Positions 1 through 11,170 of a DNA stretch of 42,225 nucleotides are shown piece after piece. The notes below the pieces were generated by a model. The model saw only the letters and a program-made list of their open reading frames with translations. It searched no databases and was not told where the DNA came from. The translations under genes and the position numbers were made by a program. Every line of letters starts with the position of its first letter. Position 1 is the first letter of the stretch. This stretch comes from Nemertoderma westbladi (lineage: Eukaryota > Xenacoelomorpha > Nemertodermatida > Nemertodermatidae): NCBI GenBank assembly GCA_032718475.1, contig JAUCBJ010009007.1, positions 1-42,225 on the forward strand. Direction: 5' to 3'.

Positions 1-382
1 AATTTTGGCAGGTTAAACTGCTAAAGGTCTTCAAAAGCGCGAACAGTAGTTTAGGTTAGTAATGTACAGTAATGTAAATATTGCCATTTTATTTTGTAGA
101 AAAAATAAATACTACAATTTGTAGTATTTATTTTTTTAATTAATCATAGCTTTCTCGCTAAGTCCTCAGACCATATAGGTACCAGTCTGCCACTGCCAGT
201 CAGCCAGTATAGTCTGATGGTGACGTAAATACGAATTTATGACCATAACTTGCTAACTTTCTGAACTTCGGTTAGGATTCGGTTCGGTTCGGCCCGAAGT
301 TGGCCCTGCTTCGGTTCGGTTCGGCCCCATAAAGTGCCTTCTGTTGAACCCTAATCGTATCTCGCGCGATAACGACCGACCC
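1..382. other. AT-rich stretch without a gene; short hairpin
   Basis: No convincing coding frame. A near-perfect palindrome lies at about 100-136 (ACTACAA, one base, TTGTAGT, extended by A- and T-rich arms). Nothing else is seen. Confidence 0.5.
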
Positions 383-390
383 CCGACTAG

Positions 391-1320
391 TAGGGCTCGA
401 TCGGAGCTCCGGCCTCCGGCTCCGGCCATTTTGGCACCTCCGGCTCCTGCCAGCCTGCTCCGGCTCCGGTAAAAATATTGCCGGAGTTAATTTTTTAATA
501 AAGTATTATATTTCGTGCATGTTCTAATCTGAACAATTATTTAACACTATAAGTACGGTACTGTAGTACAGCTTCAATATCAAGTATAATCTGATACCGG
601 TAATACTGCAGTATTTACTTAAAGTCAATGACTGACTGACTGTACCGCAGTACTGGTACTGGCCAGCTGGCTGACTAGCAGACTATTACAGATAGGCCCT
701 ACTTTAAAAAAAGTGTAAATGTTATGATTGTACACTGACAGACTGTACCACTGCAGCCATTTACTGCTGTCATGCCAGCATACTGTACTGCAGTAGTGGT
801 ACACGTACGGTAGGCTACCTACAGTACACACCTCTACCACAGTTAGACTGTTAGTGAGTTAGGTACTGTAGGTAATTTTTAGCCGTCAGCGTCAGGCCGT
901 CGCCGTCAGCGTCAAGCCGTCTGTCCGTGATAAATTAATTACTTAAATTTTAAATTGAAAATAATTCGTAAATAAATAACACTTACGGCAGTACGGTAGG
1001 CTACCTACAGTACACACCTCTACCACAGTTAGTGAGTTAGGTACCGTACTGTAGGTAATTTTTAGCCGTCAGTGTCAGGCCGTCTGTCCGTGATAAATTA
1101 ATTACTTAAATTTTAAATGGAAAATTCGTAAATCTATAAATTATGAAATTAATTAGACCTACAGTATGATTGATTATGAGCGATTGGCGAACGATAACCA
1201 TACTTGACCTTTTTTTTTAAACAAATAATTAAATTTTTTAAAAACTCCGGCTCCTGCTCCGGCTCCGGCCAAATTGTCCAACTCCGGCTCCGGCCAAATC
1301 CCAACTCCGATCGAGCCCTA
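391..1320. mobile_element. hAT-like non-autonomous DNA transposon with 8-bp target duplication
   Basis: The element begins TAGGGCTCGATCGGAG and ends with the exact reverse complement, a 16-bp perfect terminal inverted repeat. It is flanked by the identical 8-mer CCGACTAG at 383-390 and 1321-1328. An 8-bp duplication with a TA-initial inverted end fits the hAT superfamily. The 930-bp interior has CTCCGG-rich subterminal repeats at both ends and no transposase frame, so it would need a transposase in trans. The intact duplication suggests a fairly recent insertion. Confidence 0.85.
805..1134. repeat. Direct duplication (two copies, offset 186 bp) inside the hAT-like element
   Basis: The sequence starting GTACGGTAGGCTACCTACAG at 805 recurs at 991, followed in both copies by the same TTTTTAGCCGTCAG, GTCCGTGATAAATTAATTAC and ATTCGTAAAT words. 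The second copy lacks a CGCCGTCAGCGTCAAGC stretch. This is an internal segmental duplication of the transposon. Confidence 0.75.
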
Positions 1321-1328
1321 CCGACTAG

Positions 1329-2581
1329 TCTGTAGGATAATGTGTCTGCCTGCAGTGTTTACGAAGACCACCACAAAGGCGTAGTGGCGTAGGTTACCCT
1401 TAAATTGCGCGTAGTAATTCCTATGTGTTATTGTAAAACACAAAAACAACACTGTTACAGGTCCCGTACCTGCTGTAATTCCATTTCGAATTGCAGAATT
1501 GGCCCACCACTTAACCTTAACCTGGCCTACCGGTACCTGGAAAACACGCAACATTGCAATAACGTCGCAACTACGCAACAGCTCTATAACCAATGGGCAG
1601 CATTGGCGCAACAACCTAGGATTGGTTTATGGGCATTGGGAACAGTTGAGGGCGCGATATATGCTATGTGGCGCGATATATGCTATGTATATTCTAGGGG
1701 AGTTGGTAATACAATCAAGTACAGTCCGTCGTTCGCTCATGATAAGGTTTCCTATTCCCGCAGATGGGAAACCATGGGAAGTTGCGTGGGTGATCTGGTG
1801 TCTGTTCTTCTGTCTGCTCAGTCTCTATACAGGCATAAAGTGTTACGACTTAATTTCAGCCCCCCCCCCCCCTTCCCCAAAAAAAGTAAAATTATACTCC
1901 CCAGAGGATTGGACCCCGGAGGGTGATTCGTGTAGTGCGATAAACGAAAGTAAATACATCAGGTTACACTGTTATTTTTGGGAGTAATCAAATTATCATA
2001 TTATTTATAATTTTCTTAATTAAAATTATATTAAACTGGTTCAATGGCATTCGCTCACGATTGTCAATCGTTATCCCGCTAATTGGTTGTACTGTCACAT
2101 TCAACTGACTAACAAATAATACATACACCATATCCTTTAATAATGTGTTTTTATTTAAGGAACGTAGTGTATGTGTATAAATGAAGAATGCTGAGTACAG
2201 AACCTGTCATTTTTAATTAGCATTAGTCCTGAAAAGGACTTTTTGGGTTTTGGATTTTAATAGATTGTTAGATTAGTTAGTTAGAAAGTAATTAGTAGTT
2301 TGTTTTAAGGCGTAGAATAGTTTCTTTTCAGAATTAGTACTTAGATGGATACCATCGAGGCTTATGTAGTTCGGGTGCAAACAAAATATGGTGTTCATCG
2401 TAAAGTGCGGGACATTATGATGTAAGTAACATGTAAGTAGACTTTGAGCACTGAATTTTTAGACACAACGTTGTTTTAATTGACAGCAAATGATTTCATT
2501 GGAAAATATGATTGTTTTGCTTCGAAAAGTACTCTATTGCGTTGCCTTCTGCCTAAAGCTACTCATAAAACGCGGTTGTCA
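1329..2581. other. Intergenic stretch, no supported gene
   Basis: Two overlapping plus-strand frames (1405-1926 and 1499-1987) are open but start at non-ATG or poor codons, resemble no family and overlap each other, so I do not call them. A C-tract lies at about 1860-1872. A short direct duplication GCGCGATATATGCTATGT lies near 1652-1690. Confidence 0.45.
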
Positions 2582-2583
2582 TA

Positions 2584-3858
2584 CAGTAACGCTTTCAAAT
2601 AACGTCCTATTGGATCCTAATAGGATCCTAATAGGAACCTAATAGGAAATAAATAACCTTTAGGAAATCACTTGGAATTTGCCTAATGTAAGTCTACCTA
2701 GAGCGGCTAAATATCAAAGCTTAGAAGTGTCTGTCAATCAACCTCGAGGGATAGCTGAATGTAGTAAAGAGAGCCGCTTTGTCTAGTGGTGGAGTTGTAT
2801 TTCCCTTCCCCTGACTTATCTTACAACAACGATACTCCCCATAGGCTAATGTTAAATATGCAAAGTACACACTACTGGCTGTAACTCAACATCTGGACAA
2901 ATTAACTACCATACGGTAAAAGTAACGCCGATTGTGTAAAATAGGCCCGCCAACACGTTGAGTGAGCCTCAACAAGTAGTTGGGCTGCTAAAGCGTAATC
3001 TGATTGTAATCGGACGTCAAACTTTTAATAATTTTATTTAAATTTTTGTGCGAACTTTTTAGATCTGGCGATTTTACCATTTCCATGGTATAATAAATAT
3101 AATTTATAATTAATATTAATATCAATATGCTTGGAGAGTTGAATGTGCTTTGTGGGTGTAGCAAATATAGCATTTAATATTACATACATTTATTTAGTCG
3201 CCCAGTTTTAGCCCCTGTCTAATTATTAATTAAACTAATAAATTAAAATAAACTAATATTTATTCTATTAATAATTACACAAACATTACACAAACACAAA
3301 CTCTTTATTACTCTAAATATGTTCAATAGTAATAAATACAGTGTGTGATCCTACATTTATTTGTAAGTTCAATACGATTTTAAATTATTACAGAGCCTAC
3401 CAGCCCACGGACGTTAACTATGTGCGGATGTGTGTGGATTTCATCTATTAGAGTTTATATTTTAAATATTATTTAGGTCAGAGGCTGGTAATACAAGGTA
3501 CAGTAGGAGGAGTGTAATCTTCCATCGATAACCATACCTCAATGAACTGAACACTACGCAAACTTTATAGTTTCATTCTAGTCCATTCTATACATCTTAA
3601 TGATTGACAGGATAGAGAAGAAGTAGACCAGAACAAGCATAGTCGGAGTCAGTCCACCTTCCAGACATCAAAGTAAGCGCCGATTTCCAAGTAAATTCCT
3701 AATGAAATCCAAGTCAAATCCTAAGTGCCTCCAAGTCTGGAATTTGGGCTAAATTTCATTTCCAATTAAATCCTAACTCCAATAGTAGTGAATCAGTGAC
3801 TTGGATCCTAATAGGATCCTATTAGGTTCCAATACGACGTTATTTGAAAGCGGTACTG
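2584..3858. mobile_element. Tc1/mariner-type non-autonomous transposon (TIR CAGTAACGCTTTC, TA target)
   Basis: The left end (CAGTAACGCTTTCAAATAAC from 2584) is matched by the reverse complement of the right end (ending GTTATTTGAAAGCGGTACTG at 3858), with a few mismatches over about 60 bp including repeated CCTAATAGGATCC words. Each end abuts TA (2582-2583 and 3859-3860). CAGT termini plus a TA duplication are the Tc1/mariner signature. The 1.27-kb interior has no transposase frame. Confidence 0.7.
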
Positions 3859-4723
3859 TATTATGCACTCAGTTCACTGTATTTTTGCAGTTTGAGAGGT
3901 AAGGGCGAATAACACCATATTTCAGAAAGTTAACCAATTATGATCCGGTTTTTTGCATTAAATTCGTAAACCCCATCATATATTGGTTCTTAAAATTGAT
4001 ATGAGAATCAATAATTCAAGTTTTTCAAAATTGGCACTGCGGTTGACATTTGCATGGAATGTGCCTTATGTTTATTTCTTACGACTAGACTATCAGTAAC
4101 TTAGGTTGTTGTCAACTTATCATTGACACTATTTTTATGGGACATTACGGCGACCAAATGAACAGAACGAGCGTAACGAGACTTGCAATAGGGCCGAGTA
4201 GAGTCCTGGACCTGTGCACTAACTTTATTCGTAAATGACCAAGTTTATAGAGTCCATTAAAAGGTATATGATTTTAACAGTTGTGAATTCAGTGCCTTTT
4301 TTATATTACAAAGTCCATATGTAACAAAACAAATTAATGTAACTTTTAACATTAACCCAAACTGTACTTGCGCTTATTTTTTTCATTAGGTAAGGGTTGA
4401 ATCGGTTGGATTTACTGTAATTCAACCATAAATAGTTCTCAGTTCATACGTACCTGTTTTTTGCTACAACCAAATTATAAGTACAAAAATAAGCAAAGTC
4501 TCTGATCTCTGGCTCTGGTCTTCGGTATTTTCCAAAATAATTATCTGGGTAGGTCTCTGGTTCACCGGGAATAAGAAAAAGAGGACTCTGTTTCAACTCT
4601 ATAAGTTATATAGTAATATAGGCAGTAGGTCCAGCAAGGGTGTTCTAAAACAAACTTTTTTCGATTTTCAACTCAGTTCGCACATCAGATGTTCAAATCA
4701 GATGTTCATCCTTCAAAACAAGC
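3859..4723. other. Intergenic stretch, no supported gene
   Basis: AT-rich sequence without a credible coding frame, RNA gene or clear repeat. Confidence 0.4.
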
Positions 4724-5341
4724 GTAGAGCGAATCAGCCGATCAGCCGATCGCCTCAATGGTTGGAAGGCCCACTTTGAAAAGCTCCTCAATAATGACAG
4801 GGTATTGCCTGATAACTTTATAGAAGTAAAAGTGTCTGAGTCTGTACTCCCAGATATTCCCATTGGTGATATCTCCTTTGCAGAAGTGAAGGCTGCTGCA
4901 AAGAGCATTAAGACCAATCGTGCCAGTGGAGTAGATGGTGTTCCCCCTGAGGTCTTTAAAATACATGAGTGTTTAAAGCTCATCCATCCCATCATAGTAG
5001 ACATTTACCGAACAACAAGAGTCCCACAAGAAATGAAAACAAATAAGTTGGTGCCAGTTCCCAAGAAGGGCAACCTAACACTCTATGGTTCTTTTCGGGG
5101 AATCTCATAGATCTCGATTGCTGCAAAGCTATACAATAGAATTCTATTAAATCGCATCAGGGATCCCATTGAGAGACTGCTCCGTGGAAATCAGAATGGG
5201 TTCCGTAAAGGTCGTGGGACCATGGAGCCCATTTTGGCACTTAGAAGGGTAATTGAAGAGTTATCAAAAAAGAAAGACAAGCATCTGGCTGTTATCTTTG
5301 TTGTCTTCTTCAAGGCCTTTGATTCAGTCTCTCGCTCATGA
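4724..5341 (+). pseudogene. Truncated non-LTR retrotransposon (LINE) reverse-transcriptase fragment
   Basis: One plus-strand frame reads through an N-terminal linker (RSADRLNGWKAHFEKLLNND), then the RT palm motifs NRASGVDGVPPEVFK, LVPVPKKGN and RGIS, then after an in-frame TAG (5108-5110) continues ISIAAKLYNRILLNRI, NQNGFRKGRG and a damaged VDF..AFDSVS motif (here VVFFKAFDSVS) up to a TGA at 5339. Those motifs are typical of LINE reverse transcriptases whose products pair with an AP-like endonuclease. The endonuclease, the YxDD box and the tail are all missing. The internal stop and truncations mean it is dead. The clade (RTE-, CR1- or Jockey-like) cannot be settled by eye. The endonuclease scrap at 37061-37195 may belong to the same family. 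Confidence 0.85.
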
Positions 5342-6022
5342 GTACCAGTTAAATAACTGGGAGCAAATCTTGGGATAGGAGTAGCGACCACCCCTTCCCT
5401 CGGGTAGCAGCTATCGAAAGAGGAGCCTTCGGGTCGCCTCCGGCTTCGGCCGACTGTTTGCTTGCTTGCTCGCTCACGTATGTTCGTTCAGCATACTTTC
5501 ATTATATGGGATTCCTGATGAAATTATTGCAGCAATCAGATCAGTATACGATGGTTCGACTAGTTTTGTATAGACCGCATGATAAAGAAATTTTTTTTAA
5601 AACAACCTATATAACACATTTTACTATTATAAATAAGGTAAGCCCGTGAAACGTTGATATAAAATAGAATTGTTGTTTATTATGATAGGGGGCGATTTGA
5701 TTTATTTTTTTAAAACTTAATAATCGAATTTGTCTTAAGGGTTTTAATGCTTTTTGAGTAATAATTGTAAAAAATGTAATAATTTTTTTGAAACAACCTA
5801 TATCCCTATACATAGTTTCCTACCTAATATGTTACATAATTCCAATACCGTAAATGTTTTTGTTTAAAATCGTTACATTTAATGTATTTAAAAGTAAATA
5901 AGACCAAAATCCTGGAGTATTACTTGCAAACAAAATTAGAATCAAAAATGCTGTTTTACAGGAAAAGTCAATTTTGTCATTTAGGTTGTTTGAAAATTAA
6001 AGGGACGAAATGTTTTTATATA
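5342..6022. other. Intergenic stretch, no supported gene
   Basis: Contains a TTGCTTGCTTGCTCGCTC simple repeat near 5459 and otherwise AT-rich DNA without a coding signature. Confidence 0.4.
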
Positions 6023-6240
6023 TAACTGCAATGATCAATTTAGGTGATTTGACACTCTAAAAATATTAGTTTAGTGATTATTTCTCGAGTTATTGTACAA
6101 AATATCAAGCCTAGGTGCACCAATCGAAGACCTTATATTGAGTTAACCCAGTCCAGACATTGTGTACAATAACTCGAGAACTAATCACTCAACTCATATT
6201 TTTAGAGTGTCAACATCCCCATAATTGATCATTGCAGTTA
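6023..6240. repeat. Long hairpin (about 78-bp arms, MITE-like)
   Basis: The left arm, starting TAACTGCAATGATCAATT at 6023 and running to about 6102, is matched with a few mismatches by the reverse complement of 6161-6240. The loop is about 58 bp. Shared internal words include GACACTCTAAAAATAT and CTCGAGTTATTGTACA. It looks like a foldback element. No target duplication is obvious. Confidence 0.7.
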
Positions 6241-7245
6241 TGTGTAAATTCTGGATGCTAATTAATTAGAAGTATCATTTTTACTGTATTTGTCAATATC
6301 GCATCAAGGCACTAATGTTGACGTGTGCCGGACTTCACATTTTCTGCAATATCTCAAAAACTATTCGCTTTATGCTTGTTTTGAAGGTGTCTACACCAAC
6401 TAAATCGGTCATTGCGGTACTAATGAGCATAATATCAATGCAGAAGGAATACTAGAAGTTGATCATCATAAAAATTGGGAATATGACTCACTTGCGCCAA
6501 GAAGGGTGGGAACTGGGCCATGTGCCTGTGGGATTATTTCCTGTGATCCCCAAATCAAAACTTAGGTATCCTATTGAAGTTTGGGCCCATTTGATGACAT
6601 CTGATGTGCGAACTGAGTTGAAATTTTTTTTTTTAGAAAGAAAGTTTTTTTTAGAACACCCTTGCTGGACCTACTGCCTATATTACTATATAACTTATAT
6701 AGAAAAGTGTATTTTCATATAAACAAATTGATATTTGAAAAATAATGCTTAAACCCACAAGGTGGACTGCCGCGCTTAAAATTTGTAAACTTCAATGTAC
6801 TTGAGCACACCCTAAAAATTGAGATATGATTAGATGATGAGATATGATTGTGTGTTTTTGGTGTGTTTTCTCATGGAATGGACATAATTGACACCCTGAG
6901 CGATCAAAAAATCATATATTCGATTTTAAAGAACCACCGTAGTACATACTGTACAAGTTACATACTGTACATATCGTAAAACAAATACAAGAATATAAGG
7001 TTAACGTTGTCACTCATAACTTTTGAATTACATTCAAAAGTTATGCACCACCCCCCCCCCCCCCCCCCCCTCCCCTCTTAATACTTCAAAATAATAGTCT
7101 CATTTAAAAACTACTCTACCTGTACTACTACTACTACTACTACTAGGTCGAGCGAACTCTGACAGTGGAAATGAGATCCTTCCAGGCTTCCCGATTCTCC
7201 ATAGTTGTCACAATTTCGTTTCTCCCAAATTCAGTATCCCTTTTA
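6241..7245. other. Intergenic stretch with poly-C and CTA microsatellite
   Basis: No gene supported. A poly-C run sits at about 7050-7072 and a (TAC)n microsatellite at about 7120-7146. Confidence 0.45.
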
Positions 7246-7470
7246 CTGTGGGGCGAGCCACGAAGTGAGAGAGCCTTAGCGTAGTGGTACCATTAATCAA
7301 CCTGTCGTTCTGTCGTTCTGTCGCGTTTTTTTTCAGTATTTTATTTTAAACGTTAATAACTCGGCCAATCCTTGATGAAATCTATCCAAACTTGGTACAC
7401 ATGTTGTTTGGCAAAAGTTTGAAAATTTTCCAAGTAGAATTTGCGTGGGGCCTTCGTGCAGCATCAGTGT
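7246..7470 (+). repeat. Dispersed repeat of the GTGGGGCGAGCCACGAAG family, copy 1
   Basis: Begins GTGGGGCGAGCCACGAAGTG, continues through CCTTAGCGTAGTGGTACC, TCTGTCGTTCTGTCG and ACTTGGTACACATGTTGTTT, and ends near GTGGGGCCTTCGTGCAGCA. Near-identical sequence occurs at 10915-11170 and a diverged one at 26257-26770. The end carries an inverted GTGGGGC word, suggesting a non-autonomous DNA transposon. Confidence 0.65.
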
Positions 7471-8323
7471 AACTGTTATTGTAGTTATAATATATTTATT
7501 TATCCAAAATTAACATGCGTTAAATTATTATTACTGTAGGATAAATCAGCTGGTTTTCTGACAAATTTTGCAAAACATAGGGGCTGTCTGCCAATCTGCA
7601 TGTACCATTTGTACCGGTACTGTCAGGCTGTAATACAGGTCAGCCGGTACCATACACTGCAGCACTGCAGACATGCCATATCATGTAATCTAAACATGGC
7701 CCCGGAAACCCTTGCGGTGATTATAGTTTAGGCCTAATTAGCCTAGTACCGGTAATAATAATATAATAGTTTAGATAGTTCAGTAGTTACCGCTAATCAT
7801 TCAGTCATTGGCACGGTACACCGTATTGCTGTACTGCCGTTCAGCCGTTGTAGTGCGCACCGTAGGTACCACCCATGCGTAGGCTGACTGTGCTGATTAT
7901 GGTTTGATTGATTGATTGTTTTTTACACATAATTAAACCTTTTAAAATTCACAATAATACATTTATACAGTTATAAAGATTACGTTACGATATTAGGCCT
8001 ACAGTACAAGTAGGCCTAATAACACTAGATATTTAGGAGCACCAATACTGATTTATGTAGATAGTCAACTTATAAAATGTTTATTTACTTAAATAAAAGG
8101 TTCTGGTGTAAGGATAGCCTCATGAGGTATATACCTCGTTTCCATGAGGGTCCTATAATAATTTTCATACTCTAATATTTAAAGCTAGTCAGACTGTGGT
8201 ACCTAAGCTATATACTGTCAGGTATATTGCTGTATTGGGGTGGGGTTAGGAATAATCCATTTGTTTTAGCATTGAACTGTTGAATCCCCTTATTTATTAT
8301 AAAACCATTGGAAATATTCGCAA
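7471..8323. other. Intergenic stretch, no supported gene
   Basis: AT-rich sequence with many TACTGTA, CCGGTAC and TAGGCCTA words; no coding frame or RNA gene seen. Confidence 0.4.
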
Positions 8324-8956
8324 ATGCCGCTCCATTACTGTCTGATGTCTGAAACGCTCCCGACAGTCCGATGTATCTGGACCCGAGCAGCCGAGTTGCT
8401 TCAAGAGGTGATTAACGGGGGAATACTACGGAATTGCTTGTTTGTCAGTACGATTCTATTTGGGTATTTACTACACTCAGACACTGGGAATACGGCGGTC
8501 GGTCAGATCGTAATGCGGGCCACTGCCAAGTTCATCATGCCTCACTCCGGTCACCCACCTTGGAGTGCGGTGGGAAGAGTCCCACTTACTGACTTACGTC
8601 GACGACTGGACGAATCGACGAGGATTGCGATCTGGGTTTAGCGGCGGCCCGGATCCTGGGATCGCCTGGGGGAAATGGTTGAACGTTGGGCAGACGTTAT
8701 CGCACTGGATTACGTTCTCTGTGACGCGAAAGTGTGAAGCGAATTCGTTGTCGAATTGGGTCGGAAGCTGCGGGAATTCTACTGTTCTACGGGAGTAAAC
8801 CGCAGCGGTCCGGTGACTTGACTACGGACGGATACTACTGGGATAAGCAGGTATTTCGATCGAGTTTCTCGTATTCTCGATGCTCGAGGCGGATAGAGAG
8901 TTGGTTGTGTTGGGCGGTGTTGTTCAATTCTATCAAACATATTAAATAATTGGTAA
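8324..8956 (+). pseudogene. Unidentified GC-rich frame interrupted by four stops; possible decayed coding sequence
   Basis: From ATG 8324 a single frame runs about 105 codons to a TAG at 8639. In the same frame it continues with protein-like sequence (DRLGEMVERWADVIALDYVL, then FVVELGRKLREFYCSTG, then ISRYFDRVSRILDARGG) across further TGA, TGA and TAG codons. The segment is clearly richer in G+C and CG dinucleotides than its surroundings, as decaying transposon or gene sequence in this window tends to be. I recognise no family. It may be a dead transposon ORF or a processed pseudogene, or may never have been coding. Confidence 0.25.
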
Positions 8957-9071
8957 AATAATAAAAACACACCAGATAAAGATACTGAGCTTATGGTAAA
9001 GAGATAGGCCGAACTTACAATTTCCAAATAGATTGTTCATATAATAAATATATTTTTGGTATTTGATTTCA

Positions 9072-9332
9072 AGATAGGGGGGGGGGGGGGGGGGGGGGCT
9101 GGACGCAATAAAAATTCATCCCTCTCCAGGGGAAATTGGACGCAAATAACAACAGCTGATTACTCTCAAAAATAAAACTGTAACCTGTTCTATTGTGTTT
9201 ACTTTATTGTTTTGGTTAAAATAACGTGCCACTGTAACCTGCTCCTTTCCCAAAATTTAGAAATTAATATTGAGGCGGGATATTAATTCGCCAAGATGGG
9301 ATTTGCGTCCAGTCCCACCCCCCTCCTATCTC
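9072..9332. mobile_element. MITE with G-tract inverted ends; source of the 68-bp satellite unit
   Basis: The left end reads AGATAGG, a long G run, then CTGGACGCAA. The right end, reversed, reads GAGATAGGAGGGGGG, then ACTGGACGCAAAT. The 9-mer TTGATTTCA flanks both sides (9063-9071 and 9333-9341), an apparent 8-9-bp target duplication. On the minus strand the interior reads GGGAAAGGAGCAGGTTACAG then AACCAAAACAATAAA, the same words that make the tandem arrays at 24.4-25.3 kb and 27.5-27.8 kb. A partial terminal copy lies at 38862-38930. It has no ORF and is non-autonomous. Confidence 0.75.
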
Positions 9333-9419
9333 TTGATTTCACTAAAAAATAGAATACATTGCATTTTACTGTTATAATTACTGTATTGAATAAAATAATT
9401 AATTGATTGTTTATTAAAC

Positions 9420-9770
9420 CGTGCTAAGCACGTTGAACTGGAGCTCTAACAATTCCCCACTAGCGGCAGACAGGAACTGTAAAAGTCTCTGTAGAATTTC
9501 TAATTAAGCAATGCTCTTAGGTAACTACTACTAAATTTCAGATGAATCTGATCGTTGGTTCTATAATTACAGCTATTTTTACGTTTCTGTTAATTCGCCC
9601 CCTAGCGGCAGACCGGGGAACTGTAGAAGTCTGTCTGTGTGTAGAATTTCTAAATTTTTTTAAGACTACAAGTGTACCAAGTTTGGTTCCATTTCATCCA
9701 TGATTGACCGACTTATTAGCGTTCAAACATTCCTGCCACGAATAAAAGCTGCAGGAACTCGAGCGATAAT
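9420..9770 (-). repeat. Dispersed repeat, inverted relative to the copy at 26.4-26.7 kb
   Basis: Shares CCCCCTAGCGGCAGAC, GATGAATCTGATCGTTGGTT and TTTGGTTCCATTTCATC with the reverse complement of 26380-26700. Inside it, the CACTAGCGGCAGAC module recurs about 150 bp apart. It is probably part of the same transposon family as the GTGGGGC repeats. Confidence 0.6.
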
Positions 9771-10176
9771 TAATTTATTTATTATTAAATACTGTTTCAA
9801 TTAAATTCTTTACGAAAATCTAGTCATCTTCTTTTAAATATGGACCCTGCATTCATGGAAAATATAATATTTGATAATTCATCAGTCACCAGTCAGCCTA
9901 CGCTAATTTCACAGCAAAGTCCTTGTCATGGCCTGTGTGTAGTAGGCCATGGTACCACCCTACTACCGGTACCGGCTGACCGGTGGCAACTAGCACTTGC
10001 ACAGCAACAGCCCTACCGGCGATACACAGGTTGAAATTTATGTAGAGTTTGCTCAACAGTACAGATATAAAATAGTTATCTAAATTATATATATTACTAT
10101 TGACAAGTATTGAAATATATACCGTTATTCGTGTTATCAGTATTTGCAACATCTGACATTGAAGAGGTGAGAGAAG

Positions 10177-10635
10177 ATGAATACCGACACTCAACAAAAC
10201 CAACGCTTATCACAGGTCGGTATGGTTACCTCGAAACCGGCGCGACTGTCCACTCGAATACAACTTCAAAACACAAACGCCAACAATAAACTGAAAGCGA
10301 ATCGAACGTCTTCAGAAGAATCTGTCATTGGGACGAAGAAAAGGAAGCCGAAACCACGGGAATGGACCACAGCTAAGATTGAATGCTCCCATTGTCAGAG
10401 TTCCTGGACCGAAATTGAAACACCAATTGCCGATGGGCTTGATCTCTCAAACCAAAACTTCCTCTGCGGGGTTTGCGCGGCAGTAAAGATTGAAAGTCTG
10501 GAAGCTGGCATCCCTAGGTATTATTATTATAAAGAGCGTCAGCCTGCGTTTAATAAATATATTTTAATACAAAACAGGTCGAACGCAAAGAGGCTTATAA
10601 TGAAGACGAGTACTGCATTGATTATATTCCTATAA
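10177..10635 (+). CDS. Hypothetical ORF or exon with two CxxC pairs (possible zinc-binding)
   Basis: The frame starts at ATG 10177. Residues 1-65 are polar and basic (a KKRKPKPREW stretch looks like a nuclear-localisation signal). Next come CSHC at about residues 70-73 and, 25 residues later, CGVC (about 97-100), a C-x2-C...C-x2-C arrangement able to bind one zinc. After GIP (near 10510) the frame enters a sequence repeated at 12.3 kb (RYYYYKERQPAF), so the true coding part probably ends there; CTAG|GTATTA could be a splice donor. I do not recognise the protein. It could be a gene exon, a transposon ORF1 with a zinc motif, or chance. A G-tract and direct repeat follow. Confidence 0.35.
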   Translation: MNTDTQQNQRLSQVGMVTSKPARLSTRIQLQNTNANNKLKANRTSSEESVIGTKKRKPKPREWTTAKIECSHCQSSWTEIETPIADGLDLSNQNFLCGVCAAVKIESLEAGIPRYYYYKERQPAFNKYILIQNRSNAKRLIMKTSTALIIFL

Positions 10636-10913
10636 ACCACCTGGCTTTGCATATTGAACGTGCGTTTGGAAATAAGTTCGTGCTACCCTTCCGTGGGTGG
10701 TAGATGTCGCGGTTATGTATTGGTGGGTGGGAAGGGAGGGGGGGGGGGGGGGTGCAGATTAAAAGGGGTGAACACGTACTGTCCCCCTTTCTTTGATTAA
10801 TTGGTGGTGTTGGTTAATCTCTCATAACCTGATTTTGTGATACAGTCGCACAATTTTAATTTGTATCTCATAACTGGGCCTCGTGCTGCGCGAAGGCCCC
10901 ACGAACGTGTACC
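10508..10913 (+). repeat. Direct repeat, copy 1 of 2 (about 400 bp)
   Basis: The sequence from GCATCCCTAG through AACCACCTGGCTTTGCA, GTGCTACCCTTCCGTGGGTG, a G-run and GGGGTGAACACGTACTGTCC to GGCCCCACGAACGTGTAC recurs almost identically at 12306-12697. Its end GCTGCGCGAAGGCCCCAC is the inverse of the GTGGGGCCTTCG end of the GTGGGGC family, so this is probably the 3' part of a transposon. Confidence 0.75.
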
Positions 10914-10914
10914 T

Positions 10915-11170
10915 GTGGGGCGAGCCACGAAGTGAGTGAGCCTTAGCGTAGTGGTACCATTAATCAACCTGTGGGGCGAGCCACGAAGTGACGAAGTGAG
11001 TGAGCCTTAGCGTAGTGGTACCATTAATCAACCTGTCGTTCTGTCGTTCTGTCGTGTTCAATTTTAAACGTTAATAACTCGGCCAATCTTTGATGAAATC
11101 TATCCAAACTTGGTACACATGTTGTTTGGCAAAAGTTTAGAAAATTTCCAAGTAGAATTTCCGTGTGGCC
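10915..11170 (+). repeat. Dispersed repeat of the GTGGGGCGAGCCACGAAG family, copy 2 with duplicated head
   Basis: The head module (GTGGGGCGAGCCACGAAGTG to CCATTAATCAACC) occurs twice in a row (10916 and 10972) before the rest of the element, which matches 7246-7470 closely. It directly follows the end of the 400-bp direct repeat. Confidence 0.7.

Noticed and set aside
1405-1987. Two overlapping plus-strand frames of 162-173 codons
   Set aside because: They start at weak or non-ATG codons, lack any recognisable motif, cross a C-tract and overlap one another in different frames.
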